Assembly: GCF_000379685.1 (NCBI RefSeq)
Contig: NZ_KB903257.1
Location: forward strand, 53,883 to 117,882
Reading direction: 5' to 3'
Source: Catelliglobosispora koreensis DSM 44566
GTDB taxonomy: Bacteria; Actinomycetota; Actinomycetes; Mycobacteriales; Micromonosporaceae
Length of the DNA stretch: 64,000 bases
Below the pieces are notes generated by a model that saw only the letters and a program-made list of their open reading frames with translations, had not been told where the DNA came from and ran no database searches. Shown here piece by piece: positions 1-12,290 of this stretch (its first letter is position 1; the number at the start of each line of letters is the position of its first letter). The translations under genes were made by a program, and so were the position numbers.

Positions 1-866
1 TCGACAAGGGTGCGGATGCCATCCATGCCGGGCTGTGGGGTCAGCTCAGACTCGGTTTCGGCCTCGATGCGCAGCAGGAACAACAGCCGGCGCAATTCGC
101 GCAGCGTCGTGCGGCTCGTCTGCTCGATCGTCGACAGTGCCTGCTCGGCGGCGTCGTAGTCGTGTTTGAGGACGCGTCTTGCCCCGGTCGCCATCACCGA
201 GATGACGCTGACGTGGTGGGCGACGACGTCGTGCAGTTCGCGGGCGATGCGCCGGCGCTCTTCGGCCACGGCCTGCTCGGCGTGTGCCTGCTGGCCCGCC
301 TCGGCCGCGGCGGCCCGGTCCTTAAGCGCTTGGGCCACTTCGCGGCGGGCCCGCACGGTCCGTCCAATGAGGAATATCACCACCGCGGACACACCGTTGA
401 TCATTAGCCCGGCGGCCACGGTAATGACCTGCTCGCCGCCGTGAGCATCGAGGTAGCCCCGCTGGTCGGCGATGATGAGCGAAATCAGGGCTGGCACCCA
501 CAGCAGCAGCGAGCCGACGACGGCACGTCCCCAGGACTCGTAGGCGGCGAACGTGTAGGCCAGCACCAGCACCGCGTAGCCCAGGCTCGCCCACGAGGTC
601 TCCTCGGCGGCCGAACCCAGCGTCATGATGGCGCACAACACGCCCATCGGCCACAGGTAGATCCGGCGGAACACGACCGGGATCAGGCCCACCGCGGCCA
701 GGAACGCCGCGTACCAGCCGCTGCCCACCCCCCAGCCCGGTGGGGCGATCAGCATCAGCAGATAGACCACGCCCAGAATCGACGCGGCGAGTGCGGCGTC
801 GGCGCGCAGCGGCGTCGACCACCACGCTTGACGCAGCATCGGCTGGAGCCAGGAGGGGACAGGCAC
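1..866 (-). CDS. Sensor histidine kinase, NarL/DesK type (3' part cut by window edge)
   Basis: Two-component sensor kinase that would autophosphorylate and pass phosphate to a LuxR-type regulator, probably encoded beyond the left edge. The frame from GTG 866 (alternative ATG 839) has an N-terminal block of roughly five hydrophobic segments up to about residue 165, a short Ala/Glu-rich linker, then the HisKA_3 box EERRRIARELHD with the phospho-acceptor His near residue 212, followed by the usual HHVSVI continuation. The ATP-binding HATPase domain is missing because the gene leaves the window. The family is well supported by the His box. The signal sensed cannot be read. The start is uncertain because neither candidate has a clear ribosome site. 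Confidence 0.85.
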   Translation of the reverse strand, partial: MPVPSWLQPMLRQAWWSTPLRADAALAASILGVVYLLMLIAPPGWGVGSGWYAAFLAAVGLIPVVFRRIYLWPMGVLCAIMTLGSAAEETSWASLGYAVLVLAYTFAAYESWGRAVVGSLLLWVPALISLIIADQRGYLDAHGGEQVITVAAGLMINGVSAVVIFLIGRTVRARREVAQALKDRAAAAEAGQQAHAEQAVAEERRRIARELHDVVAHHVSVISVMATGARRVLKHDYDAAEQALSTIEQTSRTTLRELRRLLFLLRIEAETESELTPQPGMDGIRTLV

Positions 867-894
867 CCACGAAGAGTAACTAAGGCGTGCTAAC

Positions 895-1773
895 TCACGG
901 TTGCTGCGAGGCGTCCAGGCGCAGCTGCCTGCTGTCGACCGTGGTGACCGTCACCTGTTGCGGGAACGGGGGGATCTGCCCGCCGAACTCGGGACAGCGG
1001 GCCTGATGGCTGCACCACGCGCACAGCCGGCTCGGCTTGGGCCGGAAATCCTGGGCTTCCGTCGAGGCCTGGATCGCACGCCACAGTGCCAGCAAAGTCT
1101 TCTCAAACCGTTGCAGCTCTTCGGCATCGGGCACGTGCTCACAGATCTCGGCGTCTTTGAGATAGACCAGGCGCAGCACCCGTGGCACGACGCCGCGCGT
1201 GCGCATGAGCACCAGGGCGTAGAACTTCATCTGAAACAGGGCCCTGGCTTCGAAGTCGGCCCGTGGCGCACCGCCGGTCTTATAGTCCACTACGCGCAAA
1301 TCGCCCGTGGGCGAAACGTCAAGGCGGTCAACGTATCCGCGGATGAGCAGCTGATCGTCGATAACGGCCTCGATCAATGTCTCTCGCTCGGCGGGCTCAA
1401 GCCGGCGTGGGTCTTCGACGCTGAAATAGCCGTGCAGCAACCCTTTTGCCGACTCGAGAAACGCCGCCAGCTCCGCGTCTTGGCCCGGCTCAAACAATCC
1501 GGCGAGCTCGGGCTGCTCGGCCAGAAGCCGCTCCCATTGCGGGGCGACGAGGTCTCCGGCGGCCTGCTCGGTGCGCTCGGCCGCTGAGTTGTCGAACAGC
1601 CGCTCCAGCACCGCGTGCACCAGCGTGCCACGGGCTTGCTCGGCCGAGGGCTGCTCGGGAAGGCGGTCGATGGTGCGGAACCGGTAGAGCAGCGGGCACG
1701 TTTTGAAGTCAGCCGCCCGCGAAGGGGACAGTGAGGGAAGAACTGCGCTCGCTACCCCAGAAGCCTCGGTCAT
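895..1773 (-). CDS. RecB-family PD-(D/E)XK exonuclease with probable Fe-S cluster
   Basis: Predicted single-domain nuclease of the RecB/Cas4-like PDDEXK_1 family, about 292 residues. Visible motifs are the QARGTLVHAVLERLF helix near residues 47-61, which carries the conserved GxxxHxxLE-like signature, and the catalytic DYKTGG near 163-168 (Asp and Lys of the nuclease core). One cysteine at about residue 26 plus C-x2-C-x5-C near the C terminus (CAWCSHQARC) match the AddB/Cas4 iron-sulfur staple. ATG 1773 is preferred; a GTG lies two codons upstream at 1779. The gene sits divergent to the M50 protease, next to trmI and the proteasome genes, the place occupied by a RecB-like gene in mycobacteria. 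Its biological substrate is unknown; DNA repair is inferred. Confidence 0.85.
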   Translation of the reverse strand: MTEASGVASAVLPSLSPSRAADFKTCPLLYRFRTIDRLPEQPSAEQARGTLVHAVLERLFDNSAAERTEQAAGDLVAPQWERLLAEQPELAGLFEPGQDAELAAFLESAKGLLHGYFSVEDPRRLEPAERETLIEAVIDDQLLIRGYVDRLDVSPTGDLRVVDYKTGGAPRADFEARALFQMKFYALVLMRTRGVVPRVLRLVYLKDAEICEHVPDAEELQRFEKTLLALWRAIQASTEAQDFRPKPSRLCAWCSHQARCPEFGGQIPPFPQQVTVTTVDSRQLRLDASQQP

Positions 1774-1838
1774 GGACACAGGCTAGGGCAGAGGTACGAC
1801 AGCCTGCCCGTAGCATTGTCCCGTATGGAGCGAGTTTC

Positions 1839-4406
<2,568 letters not shown>

Positions 4407-4410
<4 letters not shown>

Positions 4411-4706
4411 ACCTGCGCGGCGATCTCGTCGCGAACCTGATCGCGCTCTTCTTCGCTGAGCTGGTGCCCGTCGCGGTGCACGTGAATGCACTCGCCGGGA
4501 CATTCTTTTGCCGCGTCGATGATTTCCAGTCGCAGGTGCGCCGGCACGTTCACCTGTGCACCAGCTGCGAGCTGCAGTTCTCCGGACTCATCCTTGACGT
4601 AGGCCAGGCCGTCGACGTCGAATTCAAAGACTTCCGGGGCGTACTGAACGCACAGCCCGTCCCCGGTGCACAGATCCTGGTCCACCCGTACGCGAAACTC
4701 GGTCAC
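4407..4706 (-). CDS. Small ferredoxin (3Fe-4S/4Fe-4S type)
   Basis: Electron carrier of about 99 residues. Cluster ligands are Cys13 and Cys19 (CTGDGLC, C-x5-C) and Cys69 in the CP motif (ECPGEC), the pattern of actinobacterial single-cluster [3Fe-4S] ferredoxins in which the second cysteine of a 4Fe site is absent; Cys73 is an extra cysteine. The GTG at 4706 gives the typical family N terminus (TEFRVRVDQDLC); the frame is open further upstream, but that part is non-conserved-looking. The tail after residue 80 is acidic (LSEEERDQVRDE). It is divergent to arc across a 142-base spacer. A redox partner, for example a P450, is not evident in this window. Confidence 0.88.
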
Positions 4707-4848
4707 AGCAACGACAGTACAACCAGGCGGATGTGGCCATGTTGATGCGTTACCTAATGGCCAAGAGCAGCTAGTGTTAAGAGCACCCTGACGTTGGTAT
4801 CCAACAAGGCAGGATCCAGCGAAGGATAAGCCCCCGGGGAGGTGGGAC

Positions 4849-6615
4849 GTGGCACGCAGCGATGACGCGGATGCGCGCGCAGCACGGTGGGAGAAAGAAG
4901 CCAACGATCTCTCCACGCAGGTCGCGTTCCTGCAGGAGGAGCTCGCCCTGTTGCGGCGCAAGCTCAGCGAGAGTCCGCGGCATGTGCGTCAGCTGGAGGA
5001 GCGGCTCGCCGCGACTCAAGCACAGCTGGCACGGCTGACAGAAAACAACGAGAGACTGGTCGCCACCCTCAAAGAGGCACGCGCCCAGATCGTCACCCTC
5101 AAGGAAGAGATTGACCGCCTGGCGCAGCCGCCAAGTGGTTATGGCGTCTTCCTCGCCCGACACGATGACGGCACGGTTGATGTCTTCACCGGTGGGCGCA
5201 AACTTCGGGTGGCGGTGTCGCCATCGATCGATGTCGAGCAGCTCCAGCGCGGGCAGGAAGTCCTGCTCAATGATGCGCTGAACATCGTCAACGCGTTCGG
5301 GTTCGAACGTTCTGGCGAGGTTGTTGGCCTCAAGGAGATCCTTGAGGGCGGCGACCGGGCGCTGGTCATCTCGCATGCGGACGAGGAACGCATCGTGTTC
5401 CTGTCCGATGCGCTGATCGGCACGCAACTGCGTGCGGGCGATTCTTTGATGATCGAGCCGCGCTCGGCGTATGCGTATGAACGCATCCCCAAGAGCGAGG
5501 TTGAGGAGCTCGTTCTGGAAGAGGTGCCCGACGTCGATTACACCGACATCGGCGGGCTTACCGGCCAGATCGAGCAGATCCGCGATGCCGTGGAGCTTCC
5601 GTTCCTGCACGCGGATCTATTCCGGGAGCACCAGCTCCGGCCGCCAAAAGGCGTCTTGCTCTACGGCCCTCCCGGCTGTGGAAAGACGATGATCGCCAAA
5701 GCGGTCGCCAATTCCCTCGCTAAGAAGATCGCCGAAAGCCGGGGACAGGACAAGCACACCAGCTATTTCCTGAACATCAAAGGCCCCGAGCTGCTCAACA
5801 AGTACGTTGGTGAGACGGAGCGGCACATCCGCCTCATCTTCCAGCGCGCCCGCGAGAAGGCCTCCGAGGGTACGCCGGTGATCGTGTTCTTTGACGAAAT
5901 GGACTCGGTATTCCGTACCCGCGGATCTGGGGTTTCGTCCGATGTGGAGAACACGATCGTTCCGCAGTTGCTCAGCGAGATCGACGGTGTGGAGGGGCTG
6001 GAGAACGTCATCGTCATTGGCGCCTCCAACCGGGAAGACATGATCGACCCGGCGATTCTGCGGCCGGGCCGTCTCGACGTGAAAATCAAGATTGAGCGGC
6101 CGGACGCTGAAGCGGCCAAGGACATTTTCAGCAAGTACATCCTCACGGATCTGCCGCTAAGCGCGGACGACGTCGCCGAACATGGTGGATCGGCCGAGGC
6201 CTGTGTCCACGCGATGATCAACGCGGTGGTCCTGCGGATGTACTCGGAGACCGAGGAGAACCGGTTCCTCGAAGTCACCTACGCCAACGGTGACAAAGAG
6301 GTGCTCTACTTCAAGGACTTCAACTCCGGCGCGATGATCCAGAACATCGTCGACCGGGGCAAGAAGATGGCCATCAAGGAGTTCTTGTCCTCCGGGAAGA
6401 AAGGCTTGCGCCTGCAGCATCTGCTCGACGCCTGCCTCGACGAATTCCGCGAGAACGAGGACCTGCCGAACACCACGAACCCCGACGACTGGGCCCGCAT
6501 CTCCGGAAAGAAGGGCGAGCGGATCGTCTACATCCGCACCCTGGTTTCCGGCGGCAAGGGCACCGAGTCGGGCCGGTCGATCGACACTGTGACCAACACA
6601 GGGCAGTACCTCTAA
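4849..6615 (+). CDS. arc: Proteasome-associated AAA ATPase ARC (Mpa)
   Basis: Hexameric ATPase that recognises pupylated proteins, unfolds them and threads them into the 20S core. In the 588-residue protein, residues about 15-85 form the heptad-rich coiled coil that captures Pup, followed by the tandem OB region. The AAA domain has Walker A GPPGCGKT near 270-277 and Walker [11 protein letters not shown] near 344. The C terminus is TNTGQYL, the GQYL tail that docks into PrcA pockets. GTG 4849 follows a strong GGGGAGGTGGG ribosome site. A strong hairpin follows at 6623-6662, so arc may form its own transcription unit, apart from dop-pup. Confidence 0.97.
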   Translation: MARSDDADARAARWEKEANDLSTQVAFLQEELALLRRKLSESPRHVRQLEERLAATQAQLARLTENNERLVATLKEARAQIVTLKEEIDRLAQPPSGYGVFLARHDDGTVDVFTGGRKLRVAVSPSIDVEQLQRGQEVLLNDALNIVNAFGFERSGEVVGLKEILEGGDRALVISHADEERIVFLSDALIGTQLRAGDSLMIEPRSAYAYERIPKSEVEELVLEEVPDVDYTDIGGLTGQIEQIRDAVELPFLHADLFREHQLRPPKGVLLYGPPGCGKTMIAKAVANSLAKKIAESRGQDKHTSYFLNIKGPELLNKYVGETERHIRLIFQRAREKASEGTPVIVFFDEMDSVFRTRGSGVSSDVENTIVPQLLSEIDGVEGLENVIVIGASNREDMIDPAILRPGRLDVKIKIERPDAEAAKDIFSKYILTDLPLSADDVAEHGGSAEACVHAMINAVVLRMYSETEENRFLEVTYANGDKEVLYFKDFNSGAMIQNIVDRGKKMAIKEFLSSGKKGLRLQHLLDACLDEFRENEDLPNTTNPDDWARISGKKGERIVYIRTLVSGGKGTESGRSIDTVTNTGQYL

Positions 6616-6622
6616 GCGAAAA

Positions 6623-6662
6623 GATCGGCGCGTGGCATCCTTTGGGGTGTCACGCGCCGATC
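6623..6662 (+). terminator. Hairpin terminator or attenuator after arc
   Basis: A perfect 12-bp stem, GATCGGCGCGTG paired with CACGCGCCGATC, with a 16-base loop, begins 8 bases after the arc stop and is followed by a short T run (GCTTTACC). The next gene begins only about 30 bases later, so this may be a terminator or a partial attenuator. Confidence 0.75.
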
Positions 6663-6693
6663 GCTTTACCGATGCCCAAGGAACCATACGCAG

Positions 6694-8196
6694 ATGTCTA
6701 TGCCGACCCCCTCGGTGCAGCCCAGGTATCACCTGAAAGCTGGGATCGCCGCGTTCTTCGCGTTCTTCCTGATCATCGGTGGCTGGGCGGTCGCGGCACC
6801 GTATGACGGCACCCCCGATGAACGCCAGCATCTCTACCGTGCGGCGGGGGTGACGGCCGGGGAGATCTTTCCCGAGCTGGTGACCAACGACCAAGGGTCG
6901 GGCGCCCTTCAGACCGTGCCGCAGGGCATGGTGCGCGAAGACCGGATGTGCTGGACGTTCCGTCCGTATGTGTCGTCAGCCTGCAACGGCGATCCGAGTG
7001 CTGATCCGCGACGGGTTGAGGTGCTGAGCCTGGCCGGGCGGTACAACCCGCTGTACTACGCGGTTGTGGGCGCGCCACTGAACCTGTGGCCGGGCTGGTC
7101 GGGCATCATCGTTTCCCGGCTGATCAGCGGGGCTATCGCGTCGGTCCTGCTCGCGTGCGCGTTCGCGCTGCTGCTGCGGGTGCGCGGCCCGCTTTTCGCC
7201 GGCGCCATCGCGGTCGTGTTCACACCGATGATCGCGCAGATGGCCAGCGCCATTAACCCCAGTGGGTGGGAGCTGGCCGCGGGCATCGCCTTCTTCGCCT
7301 CCGGCATCGTCATCTTCCTGAGCCCACCGGAGCAGCGCACCACCGGGGCGGTGTGGCTGCTGGGCGTCAGTGCGGTGCTCATGGCGGTCCTGCGCTCAGC
7401 GGGGCCGTTTCTTTTGTTCTGCGCCGTCCTCGCCTTGGCGATCCCGGTGTCGTGGCAAAAGATCAAGGGCTGGTGGGGTGACCGGGCCCTGCGCCACACG
7501 ATGATCGCCGTCGGTATCGCCCTGGTCATCGCGGCCACCTGGCTGCTGGCGATGCGGCCCGGCGAGCTGGCCACGAAACCGCCCGCCGACCTGTGGACAC
7601 CGCAATTGGCTGTCAGCTATCAGTTCTGGCTGTGGGGTCTTTACACCGATGAACTCGTCGGTGTCATGGCGTGGAACGACACCCTGCTGCCCGGGCCGGT
7701 TTACGCCGTTTGGCAGGGCGCCGCGTTGCTGTTTGTGTTCCTCGGGTTCGCCGCGGCCACCTGGGCCGGGCGGATCAGGTTCATGCTCATCTTCACCGGT
7801 GCCGTGGTGGTGCCGACCGCCATTCAGCTCCTGGCGGCCAACAGTTCCGGCTTCGTGCTGCAGGGCCGTTATGTGCTGCCGCTTCTCGTCGGGTTCCCGT
7901 TGTTAGGCGCGTGGATCCTGGAGGAGCGCGGCTTCCCGGACGCCTGGGCGCGGCCACTGTCCAAACTGTTCGCCGTGATTCTTGTCCCGCTGCACGTCCT
8001 GTTCCTGGCCTACACCATGCAGCGCTGGCAAGCCGGCGTCGAAGACAAGATAAAACTCAGCAAAATCATTGGCCCCACCCAATGGCAGCCGGTACTGGGC
8101 AGCAAACTTCCTTTGCTGCTAACGATCCTGGGCGCCCTCGCCCTGACTGTCATCCTGTGGCGGGCAGCGGCCAAGGCCAAGGCAGTCAACGCATGA
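6694..8196 (+). CDS. DUF2142-type polytopic membrane protein (GT-C-like)
   Basis: A 500-residue protein with about ten or more hydrophobic segments. After the first segment comes DGTPDERQHLYRA (residues about 38-50), the acidic first-loop motif of the DUF2142 family, whose members resemble GT-C membrane glycosyltransferases using lipid-linked sugar donors. ATG 6694 has AAGGA upstream. Its stop overlaps the next ATG (ATGA, 8193-8196), so it is coupled to the following large membrane protein. The position, between arc and dop, is unusual. Acceptor and donor cannot be deduced; cell-envelope glycosylation is an inference. Confidence 0.78.
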   Translation: MSMPTPSVQPRYHLKAGIAAFFAFFLIIGGWAVAAPYDGTPDERQHLYRAAGVTAGEIFPELVTNDQGSGALQTVPQGMVREDRMCWTFRPYVSSACNGDPSADPRRVEVLSLAGRYNPLYYAVVGAPLNLWPGWSGIIVSRLISGAIASVLLACAFALLLRVRGPLFAGAIAVVFTPMIAQMASAINPSGWELAAGIAFFASGIVIFLSPPEQRTTGAVWLLGVSAVLMAVLRSAGPFLLFCAVLALAIPVSWQKIKGWWGDRALRHTMIAVGIALVIAATWLLAMRPGELATKPPADLWTPQLAVSYQFWLWGLYTDELVGVMAWNDTLLPGPVYAVWQGAALLFVFLGFAAATWAGRIRFMLIFTGAVVVPTAIQLLAANSSGFVLQGRYVLPLLVGFPLLGAWILEERGFPDAWARPLSKLFAVILVPLHVLFLAYTMQRWQAGVEDKIKLSKIIGPTQWQPVLGSKLPLLLTILGALALTVILWRAAAKAKAVNA

Positions 8197-10280
8197 CAGC
8201 GTTGCTTTTGCGCCGCAGGTGGATCGTCTGGGCCCTCCTGGCCGCCATCTACCTCGTCATGCTGGCGCTCACGTTCGAGCGCACCGATCAGTGGTTCAGC
8301 GACTCACGGTTCTACCTCGCCTGGTCCTACCGCTATCTCGGCTACTCCGAGGCTGATGCCGCTCAGCTGACCTACGACTACCTCGCCGGGGCACGCGGGC
8401 TGGAAAACTGCACGTTCTGCTGGCCTGCCGACTACCAGCACTCGTTCTTCCACGGTGAGAACGGCGCGGTGGTCGCGCCACGCATGATCTACCCGCTGCT
8501 ATCCGCGCCGTTCGTGGCCCTGTTTGGTGGCGCTGGAATGCTTGTCGTGCCCGCGCTGGCCTACGCCGCGGGGGCCGTGCTGCTCATCCGGCTGGCGTCG
8601 CGGATGTGGGGCTACTGGTGGGCGATAGCGGCCGGGTTCGCCCTGCTGATTCCCGCCATCGCGTTCCGCTTCGCCGGGTCGGCCATGACCGACAGCCTCG
8701 CCCTGATGTTCAATGTCGCGGGACTGATGTTCCTGCCGTTGCTGCGCCAGCGCCGCCGCTGGGATGTGGTGTGGTTCCTGGGCATCCTCGTGCTCAACCT
8801 GTTCACCCGGCAGTTCGCCATCACCGTCGCGTTTGGTGTCAGCCTCGCGTGGCTCATCGTGGCGCTGCGCGACCGCAAGTTCGGCAACGCCTGGCTGCCG
8901 TTCGCGGCCGGGTCCATCGTGGTGACCGGTGCGGTAACGTTTCTGCAAAACCTTTACGCCGCAAGGCTTTTCGAGGGCGACCAGCTCAGCCTGATCGCGC
9001 GGTACCAGCAGCTGGCGCTGGAGAAATTCGGCGTCAACGGGCTCGTGTCCATCCCGAAGGTGCTGACCTGGCAGATCCGGGTTGACTACCACTACGTGCG
9101 CTGGCTGGACATGCCGCTGGTCATCGTCATCGGCGCCGCCATCCTGGCGGTGTGCTGGCGGTTCCGGTCGGAATTGAGCGCGCTCCTCGCGGGCACCGGC
9201 CTGGTGACCCTGGCGATGACGGTGATCATCGTCGACCAGACGTACTTCCGCTATTACGTCCCGCTGGTGCCGCTGCTGATCCTGTGCGCACTGGCGCTTA
9301 TCCGCGATCTGGCCACCGGCATTCGCCCGTCACGGTCCACCGAGGCTTTCGGGGCTGAGCCAGCCCGTGCCGGGCGGTGGATGCGGGCGGCCGACTTTGG
9401 CGTGCCGCGGCTGGCGTGGATCTCGGTCGCCGGGCTCTACCTGGTGATGGCTTTCCTTGTCGGCCGCGAAACGTTGCCACATGGCGACCCACTGGTCTAT
9501 GTGTCCACATTGATCGGTCTGCCCGCGGTGCTGCTCCTGCTCAAGGTGACGGAACGCCGGTTTGACCTGACCGTCGGCGTGAGCGCCGCGGTGGCGTTCA
9601 CGCTCACGCAAACGTGGCTCACCCACAGCCTGAGCAGCACGGCGAACGCCGTGGCACTGCTGTTCTGCGTCGCGATCCTGGGACTGCTGCCTGGATCGCG
9701 GATCACGGTCCGGCACCAATCCGCCATCGTGATCACTTTGCTGATCGCCGTGGCCGTGCTGACCTATCGCGTCATTCCGCTGGCCGCCGCAATCCTTGCC
9801 GTCTGGCTCATCGTCGCCATTCGCGACCGCCGGCTGGGCAACGCGTGGCTGCCCGCCGCCGCGGGTGCTTTGCCGGCGCTGGTTCTGGGTATCTTCCTGG
9901 GAGCCCGGCCACTTTGGGGGGACGCGACGCTCACGGCGTACCCCCAAGGGATTGAAGAATTTAAAAGGGCCGTGTTCCTGGTGGCTAAAACGGCGGCGGG
10001 GGACCGCATGCTGATCGCACTGGCCATCATCGCCGCGGCGGCCGTCCTGGCTTCGCTGAAAGCGGAACTTACCTGGCTGGCGGTGGTGGGGACAGCGGTC
10101 GCGGCTGCCGTGTTCTTCGCCCTCGGCGATCCGGCCACCGGAACGTCGAGTCTCCAGCTGGTCGCCCCGGTGCTCATGATGGTCACCGCGGCGGCAGTCA
10201 CGCGGTACGTTCGCGCGGACCTTGATCAACAGGAGCCGGTAGCGCCTCGCGCCGAGAAGGCGCACAGCGGGCTAGGCTGA
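8193..10280 (+). CDS. Large polytopic membrane protein with internal duplication, GT-C-like
   Basis: A 695-residue membrane protein with many hydrophobic helices, coupled by ATGA to the upstream DUF2142 gene. The first extracellular loop carries acidic residues ([13 protein letters not shown] near residues 30-42), as in GT-C glycosyltransferases. The second half repeats the first in degraded form: [13 protein letters not shown] near 20 corresponds to [13 protein letters not shown] near 416, and [17 protein letters not shown] near 219 to [17 protein letters not shown] near 537. The second copy lacks roughly 78 residues of the first external loop. An older frame extension upstream of 8193 overlaps the DUF2142 gene and is not used. 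The function is unproven; dop begins 34 bases downstream. Confidence 0.75.
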   Translation: MTALLLRRRWIVWALLAAIYLVMLALTFERTDQWFSDSRFYLAWSYRYLGYSEADAAQLTYDYLAGARGLENCTFCWPADYQHSFFHGENGAVVAPRMIYPLLSAPFVALFGGAGMLVVPALAYAAGAVLLIRLASRMWGYWWAIAAGFALLIPAIAFRFAGSAMTDSLALMFNVAGLMFLPLLRQRRRWDVVWFLGILVLNLFTRQFAITVAFGVSLAWLIVALRDRKFGNAWLPFAAGSIVVTGAVTFLQNLYAARLFEGDQLSLIARYQQLALEKFGVNGLVSIPKVLTWQIRVDYHYVRWLDMPLVIVIGAAILAVCWRFRSELSALLAGTGLVTLAMTVIIVDQTYFRYYVPLVPLLILCALALIRDLATGIRPSRSTEAFGAEPARAGRWMRAADFGVPRLAWISVAGLYLVMAFLVGRETLPHGDPLVYVSTLIGLPAVLLLLKVTERRFDLTVGVSAAVAFTLTQTWLTHSLSSTANAVALLFCVAILGLLPGSRITVRHQSAIVITLLIAVAVLTYRVIPLAAAILAVWLIVAIRDRRLGNAWLPAAAGALPALVLGIFLGARPLWGDATLTAYPQGIEEFKRAVFLVAKTAAGDRMLIALAIIAAAAVLASLKAELTWLAVVGTAVAAAVFFALGDPATGTSSLQLVAPVLMMVTAAAVTRYVRADLDQQEPVAPRAEKAHSGLG

Positions 10281-10314
10281 ACCCACACGGGGCAAGGGGA
10301 GTGAGGATAAGCGC

Positions 10315-11829
10315 ATGAGCGTTCGCCGGATTATGGGTACCGAAGTCGAATACGGCATTTCCGTGCCCGGGCAGCCCGGCGCCAACCCAATGGTGACCTC
10401 TTCGCAGGTCGTCAACGCCTACGGTGCCCGGCCGGAGCTGACCAGAGGCGGACGGGCCCGCTGGGACTACGAAGAGGAATCGCCGCTGCGTGACGCGCGC
10501 GGGTTCACCTACACCGGCACGGCCTACGACCCAGCCGAAGCGCTAGCCGACGAAGACCTCGGCCTGGCCAACGTCATCTTGACCAACGGCGCGCGCCTCT
10601 ATGTCGACCACGCCCACCCCGAATACTCCACTCCCGAGGTCACCAACCCGCTCGACCTGGTCAAGTGGGACAAGGCAGGCGAGAAAGTGATGGCAGAAGG
10701 CGCCCGCCGCGCCGCCACCATTCCCGGCAGCCACCCGATCCACCTGTACAAAAACAACACCGACAACAAAGGCGTTTCCTATGGCGCGCATGAGAACTAC
10801 CTCATGCGCCGGCAAACGCCCTTCGCCGACATCGTCACCTTCCTCACGCCGTTCTTCGTCACCCGCCAGATCTTCACCGGCTCCGGCCGGGTCGGGATTG
10901 GACAAGACGGCAGCCAGGCCGGTTTCCAGCTGTCCCAGCGCGCCGACTTCTTCGAAGTCGAAGTAGGCCTGGAGACCACGCTCAAACGGCCCATCATCAA
11001 CACCCGTGACGAACCGCACGCCGACGCCGACAAATACCGCCGGCTGCACGTCATCATCGGCGACGCCAACCTGTCGGAGATCTCCACCTACCTCAAGGTC
11101 GGCACGACCTCGCTGATCCTGGCCATGATCGAGGAAAAGGCCCTCGGTGCTGACCTCGGCATCGCCGACCCCGTCGCCGAGCTGCGCGCCGTCAGCCACG
11201 ACCCATCGCTCAAGCACCTCATGCGGCTGCGTGACGGACGCCGGCTGTCCGCCCTCGACCTGCAGTGGGCCTACTACGAACGCGCACGGTCCTATGTGGA
11301 CGACCGGACCGGTGCTGACACCGATGACATGACCGCCGATGTCCTGCGCCGCTGGGAAAGCGTCCTCGACCGCCTCGGCCGCGATCCCATGCTATGCGCG
11401 CAAGAACTCGACTGGGTCGCGAAACTTCGGTTGCTAGAGGGATATCGCGAACGCGAAGGCCTCGGCTGGGCATCGTCCAAACTGGAACTTGTCGACCTGC
11501 AATACTCCGACGTACGGCCAGAAAAGGGCCTGTACCACCGGCTTGTCGCCCGCGGGGCGATGCAGACGCTCCTTGAGCCGGCGGTCACCGAAGCGGCGAT
11601 GACGGAGCCGCCGGAAGACACCCGCGCCTACTTCCGTGGGCGGTGCCTGGCCAAATACGCCTCCGAAGTCGTTGCGGCCAGCTGGGATTCGGTCATTTTC
11701 GACGTCGGCCGCGAAGCTTTGGTGCGCGTGCCGATGATGGAACCGGAGAAGGGCACCAAGAAGCACGTCGGCGCTTTGTTCGACCGCTGCCCGAGCGCGA
11801 AGGACTTGCTCGAAATCATTACGGCGTAG
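10315..11829 (+). CDS. dop: Depupylase/Pup deamidase Dop
   Basis: Converts the C-terminal Gln of Pup to Glu and also cleaves Pup from substrates. This 504-residue enzyme belongs to the glutamine-synthetase-like fold shared with PafA. It shows the nucleotide-binding N terminus MGTEVEYGI, the long Dop-specific loop (about residues 37-75, rich in charged residues), the catalytic-region [18 protein letters not shown] with Asp near 98, and [16 protein letters not shown] 10315 has GAGGATAAG upstream. It is 66 bases upstream of pup. Length and the Dop loop distinguish it from the 452-residue PafA encoded downstream. Confidence 0.96.
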   Translation: MSVRRIMGTEVEYGISVPGQPGANPMVTSSQVVNAYGARPELTRGGRARWDYEEESPLRDARGFTYTGTAYDPAEALADEDLGLANVILTNGARLYVDHAHPEYSTPEVTNPLDLVKWDKAGEKVMAEGARRAATIPGSHPIHLYKNNTDNKGVSYGAHENYLMRRQTPFADIVTFLTPFFVTRQIFTGSGRVGIGQDGSQAGFQLSQRADFFEVEVGLETTLKRPIINTRDEPHADADKYRRLHVIIGDANLSEISTYLKVGTTSLILAMIEEKALGADLGIADPVAELRAVSHDPSLKHLMRLRDGRRLSALDLQWAYYERARSYVDDRTGADTDDMTADVLRRWESVLDRLGRDPMLCAQELDWVAKLRLLEGYREREGLGWASSKLELVDLQYSDVRPEKGLYHRLVARGAMQTLLEPAVTEAAMTEPPEDTRAYFRGRCLAKYASEVVAASWDSVIFDVGREALVRVPMMEPEKGTKKHVGALFDRCPSAKDLLEIITA

Positions 11830-11896
11830 CTACTCGCGTGGAGATCGCCTCGCGAGCTACGGTTAACGGACATTAGTTCGATAGGGAGGGCACCCA

Positions 11897-12109
11897 ATGG
11901 CCACACAAGACGGTGGGCAGTCCCAGTCTGGCAAGTCACGCCGCGATGACGAAATCGAAGAAGTCGCCCCCGAAGTCAACCCTGAGGTAGCCGAGCGCGT
12001 CGAGCAGATCGGTGAGGACGTCGACGACCTCCTTGACGAAATCGACGCCGTCCTCGAAGAGAACGCCGAAGAATTCGTGCGCGGCTATGTACAAAAAGGC
12101 GGTCAGTGA
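11897..12109 (+). CDS. pup: Prokaryotic ubiquitin-like protein Pup
   Basis: A 70-residue, mostly disordered, acidic protein tag attached to lysines of proteins destined for the proteasome. The central helix-forming region ([19 protein letters not shown]) is the part that binds the ARC coiled coil. It ends in KGGQ, so Dop must deamidate the terminal Gln before PafA can ligate it. ATG 11897 follows AGGGAGG. The last 23 bases overlap a small endonuclease-VII-like fragment in another frame. Confidence 0.97.
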   Translation: MATQDGGQSQSGKSRRDDEIEEVAPEVNPEVAERVEQIGEDVDDLLDEIDAVLEENAEEFVRGYVQKGGQ

Positions 12110-12263
12110 CCGGCCGTCGCGCCTGAAATTCTGGGCGTCCGGCGTGCCCGGCCCCGAGCATGTGGACCATGACCACCGTTCCGGTAAGGTGCGAGGAATC
12201 CTGTGCTTTAAGCGCAACGGCGGTCTTGGTCAGTTCAAGGGCGACGTGGCTACGATGCGGTAA
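12087..12263 (+). pseudogene. Endonuclease VII-like fragment overlapping pup
   Basis: A 59-codon frame from ATG 12087 overlaps the pup 3' end and reaches TAA 12263. It contains [18 protein letters not shown], the core His/Asp signature of the phage T4 recombination endonuclease VII family (His-Me finger). The zinc knuckle is broken: the N-terminal CxxC pair is absent and the expected CxxCN reads CFKRN. Full members have longer N termini, so this is most likely a decayed remnant rather than an active nuclease. I recall an endonuclease-VII-like gene between pup and prcB in some other actinobacteria, so the remnant may be ancestral here. It may also simply be translated with pup. Confidence 0.6.
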
Positions 12264-12290
12264 AGCGATCTCGTACTTGAGGGAGACGAA

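Noticed and set aside
1731..1838. N-terminal extension of the M50 protease frame
   Set aside because: It crosses the start of the divergent nuclease gene, has no ribosome site, and a well-placed GGAG precedes GTG 1839.
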